Program-made: the position numbers and the translations under genes | The notes under the pieces: model-generated | Database searches by the model: none | Told to the model about the DNA's origin: nothing | The model's input: the letters and a program-made list of their open reading frames with translations, nothing else | Source of the DNA: Synechococcaceae bacterium WB8_1B_136 | GTDB taxonomy: Bacteria; Cyanobacteriota; Cyanobacteriia; PCC-6307; Cyanobiaceae | Direction of reading: 5' to 3' | Assembly (NCBI GenBank): GCA_010029175.1 | Contig: RGNC01000003.1 | Location: forward strand, 1-32,875 | Length of the DNA stretch: 32,875 nt | In this document: positions 1 to 7,784 of the stretch, piece by piece | Position numbering within the stretch: position 1 is the first letter of the stretch | How the letters are laid out: each line of letters opens with the position of its first letter

Positions 1-2
1 TC

Positions 3-605
3 GACGACTGGAAGGTGGATCTGGCCTACAGCTGCAGCCAGAAGGGCCTCAGCTGCCCGCCGGGCCTCGGCCCCTTCTCGATGGGTCCGCGGGCGGAGCA
101 GAAACTGGCCAACCGCCAGGGCAAGGTGCCCAACTGGTATCTCGATGTGAGCCTGCTCAACCAGTACTGGGGCAGCGACCGCGTGTACCACCACACGGCT
201 CCGGTGAACATGAACTTCGGCATGCGCGAGGCCCTGCGCCTGATCGCCGAAGAGGGCCTGGAAACCGTGTGGACCCGCCACCGCGCCAATGCCGAGCGTC
301 TCTGGGCCGGCCTGGAGCGGCTCGGCCTCGAGCTGCATGTGCCCGATGCCCTGCGCTTGCCCACCCTCACCACCGTGCGCATCCCCGAGGGGGTGGATGG
401 CAAGGCCTTCAGCCTGCACCTGCTGAACAAGCACGGCATCGAAGTGGGCGGCGGCCTCGGCGCCCTCGCCGGCAAGGTGTGGCGCATCGGCCTGATGGGC
501 TACAACAGCCGCGCCGAGAACGTGGATCTGCTGCTCAACCTGCTGGAGCAGGAGCTGCCGGCGTTCCGCACCGCCGCTCCCGTTGCTGCCTGCGCCGCCG
601 CCTGA
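3..605 (+). CDS. Class V aminotransferase (alanine/serine-glyoxylate type), C-terminal part
   Basis: This is the 3' part of a PLP-dependent fold-type I aminotransferase; the gene begins left of the window and codons are in frame from base 3. The segment SCSQKGLSCPPG near the start holds the Schiff-base lysine (SQK), as in alanine-glyoxylate and serine-glyoxylate aminotransferases. Downstream HHTAPVNMNFGMREAL and the C-terminal GGLGALAGKVWRIGLMG also fit that family, where the last block carries the substrate-carboxylate arginine. The expected role is transfer of an amino group to glyoxylate, that is glycine formation in photorespiratory metabolism; the choice between alanine and serine as donor cannot be made from this fragment. 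The gene converges on tadA and the two coding frames overlap by 71 bases at their 3' ends. Family is clear; exact substrate is inference. Confidence 0.88.
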   Translation, partial: DDWKVDLAYSCSQKGLSCPPGLGPFSMGPRAEQKLANRQGKVPNWYLDVSLLNQYWGSDRVYHHTAPVNMNFGMREALRLIAEEGLETVWTRHRANAERLWAGLERLGLELHVPDALRLPTLTTVRIPEGVDGKAFSLHLLNKHGIEVGGGLGALAGKVWRIGLMGYNSRAENVDLLLNLLEQELPAFRTAAPVAACAAA

Positions 606-1074
606 ACCAGGCCTCCAGCAGTTCAGCGCACGCCTCAGCCTGGATGCCCGCCACCACCTCCATGCGGTGGTGGGCGCTGGGGCTGGTGCTGAGATCCAGC
701 ACCCCCCCCAGGCCACCGCGCTTGGGATCTGCCGCCCCGAACACCACCCGGCCCATCCGTGCCTGCACCAGGGATCCGGCGCACATCGGGCAGGGTTCGA
801 GCGTCACCAGCAGGGTGCAGTCGTTGAAGCGCCAGTCGCCCCGCAGCCGCGCCGCCTGTTGCAGCGCCGCCAGTTCGGCATGGCCAAGGGGGTTCTGATC
901 CAGTTCCCGCCGGTTGCTGCCCCAGCCGATGGCGCGCCCTGCCCCATCCAGCACCACCGCCGCCACCGGGATCTCGCCGCTCTCCCCCACCGCCGCTGCG
1001 TGCCGCCGCAGCCGCGCCATCCAGGCCTCGAACAGCCCGGCTGAGGATGGGAGCTGGGGCAGTGGTGGGTCCAT
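535..1074 (-). CDS. tadA: tRNA-specific adenosine deaminase TadA
   Basis: TadA converts adenosine 34 of tRNA-Arg(ACG) to inosine, letting one tRNA read several arginine codons. The 179-residue frame starting at ATG 1074 has the cytidine-deaminase zinc signature: GHAELAAL with zinc ligand H65 and proton-shuttling E67, then LEPCPMCAG with zinc ligands C95 and C98. Length is close to the usual 150-170 residues plus a basic C-terminal tail (FRRRRRQQRERR) that lies in the overlap with the aminotransferase gene. Open frame continues upstream of 1074, but those residues lie beyond the divergent decarboxylase start and do not resemble the family, so the ATG at 1074 was chosen. About 50 bases separate it from the divergent decarboxylase start, so both promoters must sit there or overlap the coding regions. 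Confidence 0.93.
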   Translation of the reverse strand: MDPPLPQLPSSAGLFEAWMARLRRHAAAVGESGEIPVAAVVLDGAGRAIGWGSNRRELDQNPLGHAELAALQQAARLRGDWRFNDCTLLVTLEPCPMCAGSLVQARMGRVVFGAADPKRGGLGGVLDLSTSPSAHHRMEVVAGIQAEACAELLEAWFRRRRRQQRERRCGTPAAPAPAG

Positions 1075-1124
1075 CTCTGCATGCAGATTCCCACGCCAGG
1101 CCCCTCGCCCCATGGCGCGGGAGA

Positions 1125-2492
1125 ATGGAAGGCCTCGTAGCCCTGCCGTTGGCTCCAGCCCCCCAGCCCGAGCCCCTGGCTGCCCTGGCGGCATTCCCCG
1201 ATCCAGCCAGCGTGGATCCGGCCCTGGCGCTGTTTCTGCGGCGAGCCAGCGAGCAGCTCTGCCACTGGTGGGCCACGGCGGCCGATCGCTCGCCCCTGCC
1301 ATCCCTCAGCGTGCTGCCGGAGGTGGCACCCCAGGCCGGGGGGCTGGCCCTCGATGCCCTGCTGGCGGATCTGCAGCTGGTGATGGAAGGGGCCTACAAC
1401 CCCTGCCATCCCGGTGCCCTGGCCCATCTCGATCCGCCACCGCTCACCGCCTCCGTGGCGGCGGATTTGATCTGCGCCGGCCTCAACAACAACTTGTTGG
1501 CCGAGGAGCTCTCCCCCAGCCTCTCGCGGCTGGAGCGCAGCCTGTGCGGCTGGATGGCCCGGGCCCTGGGGCTGGGGGCGCAGGCCGGTGGCGTGGCCGC
1601 CAGCGGCGGCAGCCTCAGCAACCTGATGGCCCTGGTGGTGGCCCGCCAGCAGGCCGGCCTGCAGGGCCGCACGGATGCGGTGGTGTTCTGCAGTGCCGAT
1701 GCCCATGTGTCGATCGGCAAGGCCCTGGCGGTGATGGGGCTGCCGCCCCAGGCCCTGCAGCCCCTGCCCGTGGATGGCGCCGGCCGGCTGCAGCCGCAGG
1801 CACTGGCCGACGGCCTTGCCCGCTGCGAGCGCTCCGGGGTGCCGGTGATCGCCGTGGTGGCCACCGCCGGCACCACCGTTCGCGGCGCCGTGGATCCGAT
1901 CGCCGCCATCGCCCCCCTCTGCAGCCGCCACGGGGTGTGGCTGCATGTGGACGGGGCCATTGGCGCGGTGTTCGCCCTCAGCCCGGCTCATGCCGCCCGG
2001 GTGCCGGATCTGGGCCTGGCCGATTCCCTCACGGTGAATCCCCAGAAGCTGCTGGGCATCACCAAGACCTCCTCGCTGCTGCTGCTGCGCCAGCCCCAGC
2101 ACCTGGCCAGCAGCTTTGCCACAGGGCTGCCCTACATGGAGCCCAGCTGGGCCGAGGCCCATGGCGGTGAATGCGGCCTGCAGGGCACTCGCCCTGCCGA
2201 GGTGCTCAAGCTCTGGCTGGGGTTGCGACAGCTGGGCCTGGAGGGCATCGCTGCCGTGGTGGAGGGCGCCGTGGCCCGTCGCCGCCAGCTGCAGGCGCTG
2301 CTGGAGCCCTGCGATCTTGCGCTCCGCGGTGGATCGCTGCACCTGCTGGCCTTCACCCCGGCCACGGCCACACCGCTGCAGGCCGAGCTCTGGTCGAGCC
2401 TGGCGCGACAGCGGTTGTTGGAGCGGCAGCTGAATCTCCACACCCTGGCCGCCGTGGTGGCCGATTCCCTCAACGAGCTCCCCCATGCCTGA
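1125..2492 (+). CDS. PLP-dependent group II decarboxylase family protein
   Basis: A 455-residue member of the pyridoxal-dependent decarboxylase family that includes glutamate, aromatic amino acid and diaminobutyrate decarboxylases. Visible family features are NNNLLAEELSP and the following LERSLCGWMARALGL, the glycine/serine cofactor loop ASGGSLSNLMAL, a cofactor-ring aspartate in LHVDGAIGA, and the presumed Schiff-base lysine K308 in TVNPQKLLGITKTSS. Most relatives have His immediately before this lysine (HK); here it is Gln, which may alter catalysis. The start ATG at 1125 avoids overlap with tadA; in-frame codons run back to 1047. The last 8 bases overlap the next small gene. Cyanobacterial members are often labelled diaminobutyrate decarboxylase, but I cannot assign the substrate. 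Confidence 0.85.
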   Translation: MEGLVALPLAPAPQPEPLAALAAFPDPASVDPALALFLRRASEQLCHWWATAADRSPLPSLSVLPEVAPQAGGLALDALLADLQLVMEGAYNPCHPGALAHLDPPPLTASVAADLICAGLNNNLLAEELSPSLSRLERSLCGWMARALGLGAQAGGVAASGGSLSNLMALVVARQQAGLQGRTDAVVFCSADAHVSIGKALAVMGLPPQALQPLPVDGAGRLQPQALADGLARCERSGVPVIAVVATAGTTVRGAVDPIAAIAPLCSRHGVWLHVDGAIGAVFALSPAHAARVPDLGLADSLTVNPQKLLGITKTSSLLLLRQPQHLASSFATGLPYMEPSWAEAHGGECGLQGTRPAEVLKLWLGLRQLGLEGIAAVVEGAVARRRQLQALLEPCDLALRGGSLHLLAFTPATATPLQAELWSSLARQRLLERQLNLHTLAAVVADSLNELPHA

Positions 2493-2712
2493 CCCCCAGC
2501 CCCAGAGCCGCGGTCGCTGGGTGGCGATCATCACCGGTGCCATCTCGATCCTGATCGCCGTGGCCTACCTGGCCCTGATCACCGTGCTCGATGCCCGCGG
2601 GCCCCTGCTGCCGCCACCACCGGAGGCCCTGGGGCTCACGGCTCCTGCGGCCGGGGCGGCAGTTGGCGCTCCTTCGGCTGCTGGCGCTGCAGCGGTTCCA
2701 CCACCCGCCTGA
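2485..2712 (+). CDS. Small single-helix membrane protein, unknown function
   Basis: A 75-residue frame starting at ATG 2485, overlapping the decarboxylase stop by 8 bases, which suggests translational coupling. Residues about 12-35 (WVAIITGAISILIAVAYLAL) form one convincing transmembrane helix after a short polar N-terminus. The remainder is alanine- and proline-rich low complexity (PPPPEALGL, then APAAGAAV). The last 77 bases overlap antisense to the 3' end of the GTPase gene on the other strand, where both proteins have low-complexity tails. I do not recognise a family. The helix and coupled start argue for a real gene, while the tail could simply be read-through composition. Confidence 0.6.
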   Translation: MPDPQPQSRGRWVAIITGAISILIAVAYLALITVLDARGPLLPPPPEALGLTAPAAGAAVGAPSAAGAAAVPPPA

Positions 2713-4201
2713 CGGCGGCATCGAGGAACTGGCGCAGGGCCGAATCGCGGCGGTTGAGGTCGTACTGGCGCTGCACCACCTCCTGCACGCCGCCATCACC
2801 CCAATCCTGATCCTGCTGGAAGTAGGTGATGAAGCTGCGGCCCGCCACCCGGGTGAGCCAGGCGGCGCCCACCGCCTGCACCGCCTTGCTCAGCAGCAGG
2901 GCCGGCAGGTTGAGGCTGAGGGCCGCGCCGATCACGCTCAATCCCCCCTTGATCACCCCCAGGCTGGCCAGGGTGCGTCCCACCGACACCGCCAGCTCCT
3001 GGGCGCTGGCCTTGCTCAGCGCCACGCCGTACACCCGGCCGATCTCCACCACCATCTGGGCGTTCACCGCCGCGGTGCCGAGCAGATCCACCACCGGCAG
3101 CGGTGTGGCGGCCAGAACGCCGGCGCTGATCCAGGCATAGCGATCCACGATCGCCTCGGCATCGCTCTGGCGCTGGTTGCTCAGCAGCTGGCGGCCTGCG
3201 TCGCTGAGCCGGCGGCTCTGCAGCAGGATGTTGTCGGCGATCAGCTCCTCGCCATCGCGGTGCAGCACCTGGGCGATGCGGCGCAGCAGGGCCTCGATCT
3301 CCGCCGGGGGCTGCACGGGCCTGCCCCCCGGCATCGGCACGCTCTGGGGCGCAGCGCTGGTGGCCACCACATCCTCGGCACTGATGCGTCCGGCGGTGCG
3401 GCGCCGCAGCAGCCCCAGCAGCCGGCGCTCCTCCGCCTCGCCGCGCAGGTCGGTCTTGTTCAGCACCAGGATCAACCGCTTGCCCAGTTGGGCCAGGGCC
3501 TCGAACACCTCCTGTTCCGCGGCCCGGAGGTCGCCATCCACCACCAGCAGAAGCAGGTCGGCGTTGGCGGCCTGCTGGCGGGCCACCTGTTCCCGGGCCC
3601 GGCCATCGCTGCCGGCCTCGAGGATGCCCGGGGTGTCCACCAGCCGCAGGCCCCGCTGCAGATCCTTGAGCCGCAACCGGTAGCTCACGCACTCGGCCGT
3701 GGAGCCCATGGCCGCCCCCACCTGGCCCACCACCTCCCGCAGCAGGGCGCGGATCAGGGAGGTCTTGCCGGCGGAGCCGGTGCCGAACACCACCACCACC
3801 AGGTCGCCGCGCTGCAGCTCGGCCGCCACCCGCTCCCGCTCCTGCTGCAGGGCCTGGCGCTGCACGTCGTCGCGGATGCGGCTGAGCAGTTTGTCGATGG
3901 AATCGAGGTTGCGCTGGGCCGCCTCCTGGCGGTTTCCCGGCGGTGGCGGCAGGGCTGGGGCCGTGCCCTCGCCGGATCGCTCTCCCTTGCGCCAGGCCAC
4001 GAACCAGGGCCAGGCCAACCGGGCCAGCAGCAGGGTGCCGCCGCCGAACAGCAGCAGGGCGGCTGGTCCCACCAACCAGCTCGGCAGCAGGTAGCTCATC
4101 TGCCAGAGCAGGTTGTTCACCGCCTGCAGCACCGCCGTGAGCGCCACCAGACCCACCAGGGCCACCCCCAGCCAGATCCAGAGCCGCGGCGGCGTTTTCA
4201 T
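2636..4201 (-). CDS. Membrane-associated GTPase with DUF697-like C-terminal domain
   Basis: A 521-residue protein starting at ATG 4201, whose start overlaps the stop of the upstream penicillin-binding protein gene as ATGA. The N-terminus has two hydrophobic stretches (about residues 8-27 and 41-63), then a charged segment and a small-GTPase domain: P-loop GTGSAGKT (140-147), G3 motif DTPG (189-192) and G4 motif NKTD (248-251). The C-terminal part (about 350-480) is rich in hydrophobic helices with a YAWISAGVLAATPLPVVDLL segment typical of the DUF697 domain found in cyanobacterial GTPases related to YcjF. The family is predicted to act at the membrane; its cellular role is not established. Its position after lspA and a class A PBP suggests, but does not prove, a role in envelope biogenesis. 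Confidence 0.85.
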   Translation of the reverse strand: MKTPPRLWIWLGVALVGLVALTAVLQAVNNLLWQMSYLLPSWLVGPAALLLFGGGTLLLARLAWPWFVAWRKGERSGEGTAPALPPPPGNRQEAAQRNLDSIDKLLSRIRDDVQRQALQQERERVAAELQRGDLVVVVFGTGSAGKTSLIRALLREVVGQVGAAMGSTAECVSYRLRLKDLQRGLRLVDTPGILEAGSDGRAREQVARQQAANADLLLLVVDGDLRAAEQEVFEALAQLGKRLILVLNKTDLRGEAEERRLLGLLRRRTAGRISAEDVVATSAAPQSVPMPGGRPVQPPAEIEALLRRIAQVLHRDGEELIADNILLQSRRLSDAGRQLLSNQRQSDAEAIVDRYAWISAGVLAATPLPVVDLLGTAAVNAQMVVEIGRVYGVALSKASAQELAVSVGRTLASLGVIKGGLSVIGAALSLNLPALLLSKAVQAVGAAWLTRVAGRSFITYFQQDQDWGDGGVQEVVQRQYDLNRRDSALRQFLDAAVRRVVEPLQRQQPKERQLPPRPQEP

Positions 4202-6390
4202 AGCTTGGCGCTGGCCTGCAGGCTGCCGGTGCCGGCTGAGCGCACGATGTCGGCCCAGAGGCCGGCGGCCAGGGCGCTGCTGCTGCCGGTGGGGCGGTTG
4301 TCGTCGTTCCCCAGCCAGATGCCGATCACCCAGTGGCGCCTGGGTTCGTAGCCCACGAACAGCAGATCGCGGCCCTCGTTGGTGGTGCCGGTCTTGCCAC
4401 CCTCCTGGCCCCCTAGGGAGGCGGCGCTGCCGGTACCCCCCTGCACCACCGCCCGCAGCAGGCCCTGCATCTGCCGGGCGGTGGCCACGCTCATCACCCT
4501 GCGGCCAGGGTTGATCGGTCGCTGCCCGGCCCCCTGGCGGCTGCGGCAGCGGCCGCTGTCGAGTCCGCCGCAGTTCTCCGCATCGGTGAGCTTGCGCACG
4601 GTGCTGGGGGCGTGCCACTCGCCATCGTTGGCCACGGCGGCGTAGGCGGCGGTGAGTTCGATCAGCCGCACCTCGCTCTGGCCCAGGGCCAGGCCCGGCA
4701 CCGGTTCCAGCGGTGTGGTGATGCCCAGCTCCCGCGCCTGTTGCACCACCTGCTCCAGCCCCACCCGGCGGGCAATGCGCAGGGCTGCGGTGTTGCTGCT
4801 GATGGCGAAGGCCGAGCTGAGGCTGAGGCTGCCGCCACAGCCGCTGCTGAAGGCCTGGCCGCCCCAGTCGAGGGGGGCGCAGCTCACGGCATCACTCGGT
4901 TTGATCCCCTTCTTCAGCGCCGCCAGATAGGTGAACAGCTTGAAAGTGCTGCCGGGCTGGCGCAGGGCCAGGCTGGCCCGGTTGAACTGGCTGCGGTTGT
5001 AATCGCGGCCGCCGGCGATCGCCAGCACCCCGCCATTGCGGGAATCCATCACCACCACAGCGCCTTCGCTCACCGCCGGCGCGCTGCTGGCCAGCAGCTG
5101 CCGCAGCCGCCGCTCCACCACCTCCTGCACCAGCGGATCGAGGTGGGTTTCCACCAGGAAGTTGCCCTCGCTGGCCACATCGGGCCCCAGCAGGGCATCG
5201 AGATCGCGGCGCACCTGGTCGGTGTAGAAGGGCGCTGCACGCCTGCCACCCGTGCCACCGCTGCAGGCCGTGGCCGCAAGGGCAATGGGCTGGCGCCGGG
5301 CCCGCCGAGCCCGTTCCGCGCTGATGCTGCCCGTGTCGGCCATCTTCAGCAGCACGGTGTTGCGGGCCTCCAGGGCCGCCTGGGGGTTGAGGCAGGGGTC
5401 GTAGCCGTTGGGGGAGGGCAGCAGCCCCACCAGCAGGGCCGCTTCCTCCAGGTTCAGCTGGGCGGCGGGTTTGGCGAAAAAGCTGCGGGAGGCGTCTTCA
5501 AAGCCCCATCCCACACCGAGATAAACCCGGTTGAGGTAGTTGAGCAGCAGATCGTGCTTGCTGAACCGGGCCTCCAGCTGCAGCGCCACCAGCAACTCGC
5601 GCCACTTGCGCCCCAGGGTTTCTCCCTGGCCCACCTGCTCAGGGTAGAGGCTGCGGGCCAGCTGCTGGGTGAGGGTGCTGCCCCCCTCCAGCACGCGTCC
5701 GCCGAGGAGATTGGCCGCCAGGGCGCGGCCGGTGCCGATCGGATCCACGCCGGGATGCCACCAGAAGCGGCTGTCCTCGCTGGCCAGCAGCGCGTCCACC
5801 AGCACCGCCGGGTATCGCGACAGGTCTCGGTTCTCGTGGTGCTGGCTGGATTCAGCGGCGCTCAGGGGCCTGTTGTTGCCGTCGTAGAGGGCCAGGGGGC
5901 CTCGCACACTGGCCAGGTTGCCCCGCACCGGCACCTGCAGCAGCGAGAGGCCCAGCAGCAGCACGCCGCCGCCGGCCAGGCCGGCCAGGCCGAGGGCGCC
6001 GAGGCGGGCGCTGCGCTGCAGGGCGTTGCGACCGGGGCGGTGGAACACCAGCTCCGGCAGGTCCGTGGCCGGTCCGGGCCCTAAGCGCACCTTATCGCCA
6101 TCCCGCAGCAGCAGCTCCCGCACCCGATGGCCGCGCCACCACAGGCCGTTGGTGGAGCCCGTATCGCGCAGGAGCCAGTGCTGTCCCCGCCGCTCCAGCA
6201 GGGCGTGCTGCTTGCTCACGGCCCCATGGCCGATGCAGATCTCGCTGGCGGGATCGCGGCCAATCCGATAGGTGCCATCCACCAGGGCCCGGTGTTCCGG
6301 CTCGGCACCCGGCACCAGCAGATCCAGCTCGACCGCCTGCACCGCCGTGATGCGCTCCAGCCCCGAGCGGATGGCGTCAGCGATCGCCAT
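4198..6390 (-). CDS. Class A penicillin-binding protein with N-terminal FHA domain
   Basis: A bifunctional peptidoglycan synthase of 730 residues. Residues about 36-105 form an FHA phosphothreonine-binding domain (YRIGRDPASEICIGHGAVSKQH, split here as YRIGRDP, then SKQH at 59-62, and TGSTNG at 77-82). A membrane anchor follows at about 130-153. The glycosyltransferase domain has catalytic E205 in EDSRFWWHPGVD, GGSTLTQQ (236-243), RKWRE (261-265) and KHDLLLNYLN. The transpeptidase domain has S481-TFK, SSN (531-533) and KTG (666-668). All catalytic motifs are intact. The ATG at 6390 was chosen because preceding in-frame residues only shadow lspA; it overlaps the lspA stop by 14 bases. The FHA domain implies recruitment or regulation by a Ser/Thr-phosphorylated partner, which is inference. 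Confidence 0.94.
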   Translation of the reverse strand: MAIADAIRSGLERITAVQAVELDLLVPGAEPEHRALVDGTYRIGRDPASEICIGHGAVSKQHALLERRGQHWLLRDTGSTNGLWWRGHRVRELLLRDGDKVRLGPGPATDLPELVFHRPGRNALQRSARLGALGLAGLAGGGVLLLGLSLLQVPVRGNLASVRGPLALYDGNNRPLSAAESSQHHENRDLSRYPAVLVDALLASEDSRFWWHPGVDPIGTGRALAANLLGGRVLEGGSTLTQQLARSLYPEQVGQGETLGRKWRELLVALQLEARFSKHDLLLNYLNRVYLGVGWGFEDASRSFFAKPAAQLNLEEAALLVGLLPSPNGYDPCLNPQAALEARNTVLLKMADTGSISAERARRARRQPIALAATACSGGTGGRRAAPFYTDQVRRDLDALLGPDVASEGNFLVETHLDPLVQEVVERRLRQLLASSAPAVSEGAVVVMDSRNGGVLAIAGGRDYNRSQFNRASLALRQPGSTFKLFTYLAALKKGIKPSDAVSCAPLDWGGQAFSSGCGGSLSLSSAFAISSNTAALRIARRVGLEQVVQQARELGITTPLEPVPGLALGQSEVRLIELTAAYAAVANDGEWHAPSTVRKLTDAENCGGLDSGRCRSRQGAGQRPINPGRRVMSVATARQMQGLLRAVVQGGTGSAASLGGQEGGKTGTTNEGRDLLFVGYEPRRHWVIGIWLGNDDNRPTGSSSALAAGLWADIVRSAGTGSLQASAKL

Positions 6391-6853
6391 GGCCCGCCCG
6401 CGCGAGAACATCGATGGCCAGGGCCGCCACCGCCAGATTGATGGCCGCATCGGCCAGGTTGAAGATCGGGAACTGGAACGGCACGAATTCCAGGAAATCC
6501 ACCACCGTGCCCAGCCGCCAGCGATCGAGCCCGTTGCCGATCGCTCCCCCCAGCAACAGGCCAACGCCCAGGGCCTGCCAGCGGCGCAGGGGCGAGCCGG
6601 ATTGAATCCAGATCACCAGGGCCACAGCCACCAGCAGACTCACCGCCCCCAGCAGCCGGCTGTTGCCGCTCAGCAGGCTGAAGGCGGCACCGGTGTTGAA
6701 GGTGAGCTGCAGCCGCAGCAGCCCGGGCACAAACGGCATGGGGCCATGGCCGCTGAGCTGTTGCACGGCCCAGGCCTTGCTGAGCTGATCCAGCAGCAGC
6801 ACCAGGGCTGCGGTGAGATAGGCCGCGGTGCGGCCGGCGCGGGTGCCTGCCAT
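6377..6853 (-). CDS. lspA: Lipoprotein signal peptidase LspA
   Basis: Signal peptidase II cleaves the signal peptide of diacylglyceryl-modified prolipoproteins at the inner membrane. The 158-residue frame shows all family blocks: DQLSKA (22-27), FNTGAAFS (52-59), GNGLDRWRLGTVVDF (106-120) and FNLADAAI (131-138). The catalytic aspartates are D119 in VVDF and D135 in FNLAD. Four hydrophobic membrane segments are visible. Start ATG 6853 shares one base with the bioY stop (TGATG), and the 3' end overlaps the FHA-PBP start by 14 bases, so bioY, lspA, the PBP and the GTPase form a tightly packed transcription unit. Confidence 0.96.
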   Translation of the reverse strand: MAGTRAGRTAAYLTAALVLLLDQLSKAWAVQQLSGHGPMPFVPGLLRLQLTFNTGAAFSLLSGNSRLLGAVSLLVAVALVIWIQSGSPLRRWQALGVGLLLGGAIGNGLDRWRLGTVVDFLEFVPFQFPIFNLADAAINLAVAALAIDVLARAGHGDR

Positions 6854-7425
6854 CACGACTCCACCAGCAGCAGGCGCCGCAGCGGCAGGGCCAGCACCGC
6901 CACGGCGCAGCAGAGCAGCAGCTGGGGCAGGATCGGCCCGAGGCTGTAGCTCACCAGGAGCTGGGGTAGGCCGCCACCCCAGCGGCCCGCGATGGCCCCC
7001 AGCAGCAGATTGGCGATGCCGCAGCCCTGCAGGATCGCCAGGCCGATCACGGCCGCGCCCGCCAGGCTCAGCAGGTTGTCCATCCCCGGCTGCTTGGCCA
7101 GCCGACCCGTGACCCAGGCGGCCGGCAGGAAGCCAGCTAGATAGCCGAAGCCCGGATCGAGCAGATACACCAGGCCCCCGCCGGCATGGAACACCGGCAG
7201 CTGAAACAGCCCCAGGCTGATGTAGGCCACCCCCGCCAGCATCGCCGGCCGCGGACCACACACCAGGGCGGTGAGCAGCAGGGCGGGCACCTGCAGGCTG
7301 ATCGGCAGGCTGATCAGTTCAAACCCGCGCGGTCCAACACCAGGCAGGGCGGCCTGGATCAAACCGCCGATCACGATCAGCAGCAGTCCGGCGATGGCAC
7401 CGCTCCAGTTGGCAAGGGCGCGCAC
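6853..7425 (-). CDS. bioY: BioY biotin transporter substrate-binding component
   Basis: A 190-residue, six-helix integral membrane protein of the BioY family, the biotin-binding S component of ECF-type vitamin uptake. Family features visible are the LISLPISLQVPALLLTAL block near residues 37-54, GVAYISLGLFQLPVFHAGGG (65-84) and DPGFGYLAGFLPAAW (90-104). BioY may act alone or with a shared energising module; no ECF ATPase or transmembrane partner lies in this window. It is first in the run leading into lspA. Start ATG 7425 lies 71 bases from the divergent sipA start, so this gap probably holds the promoters of both. Confidence 0.9.
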   Translation of the reverse strand: MRALANWSGAIAGLLLIVIGGLIQAALPGVGPRGFELISLPISLQVPALLLTALVCGPRPAMLAGVAYISLGLFQLPVFHAGGGLVYLLDPGFGYLAGFLPAAWVTGRLAKQPGMDNLLSLAGAAVIGLAILQGCGIANLLLGAIAGRWGGGLPQLLVSYSLGPILPQLLLCCAVAVLALPLRRLLLVES

Positions 7426-7496
7426 GGCAGGCCAGTGAATGGGCCCATCCTGCAGGAGAGTGGGGCAACTGCAAACCGCCTGGGTGCAACGCCGTG

Positions 7497-7778
7497 ATGG
7501 AGAGTTCGCCAGCCAGGGCCGCCGCTGCCGATCCTGCTGCTCCCCAGCAGGAGGCTCCGGAGCTGGGCAGCCTGGTGCAGCTGCGGGAGCTGCCTCCCTA
7601 CCTCAAGACGGCCGATGCGATGCCGATGCTGCGGCCATCGGATCTGGTGGATGCCGGGGAACAGGGCGAGGTGGTGGCCATCAAGGCCCTTGGCCAGGTG
7701 GCGGTGCGCTTCCGCCGCGGCACCTTCCTGCTGGAGAGCCGGCAACTGGAGCGCGCCGCCGCTGCCGATCCCGGCTGA
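7497..7778 (+). CDS. sipA: SipA-like regulatory protein (DUF3148)
   Basis: SipA is a small cyanobacterial protein known to bind the ATP-binding domain of the histidine kinase NblS, the high-light/nutrient-stress sensor. The 93-residue frame matches the family in LRELPPYLKTADAMPMLRP (29-47) followed by GEQGEVVAIKALGQVAVRFR and GTFLLESRQLE, an SH3-like beta barrel. The first 24 residues are an alanine/proline-rich extension that may be disordered. An in-frame GTG at 7494 directly precedes the ATG chosen here. It lies divergent from bioY and converges with the M16 peptidase pair, with only 6 bases between the stops. No nblS gene is visible nearby. Confidence 0.88.
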   Translation: MESSPARAAAADPAAPQQEAPELGSLVQLRELPPYLKTADAMPMLRPSDLVDAGEQGEVVAIKALGQVAVRFRRGTFLLESRQLERAAAADPG

Positions 7779-7784
7779 GGGGGG

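Noticed and set aside
804..2543. Long minus-strand open frame of 579 residues antisense to tadA and the decarboxylase
   Set aside because: His/Gln/Gly-rich translation without motifs; typical shadow of GC-rich coding sequence whose real genes have clear catalytic motifs.
5015..6387. HIP1 palindromes GCGATCGC at 5015-5022 and 6380-6387
   Set aside because: Real matches, but only a few were seen in 33 kb of GC-rich sequence, so no enrichment worth reporting.
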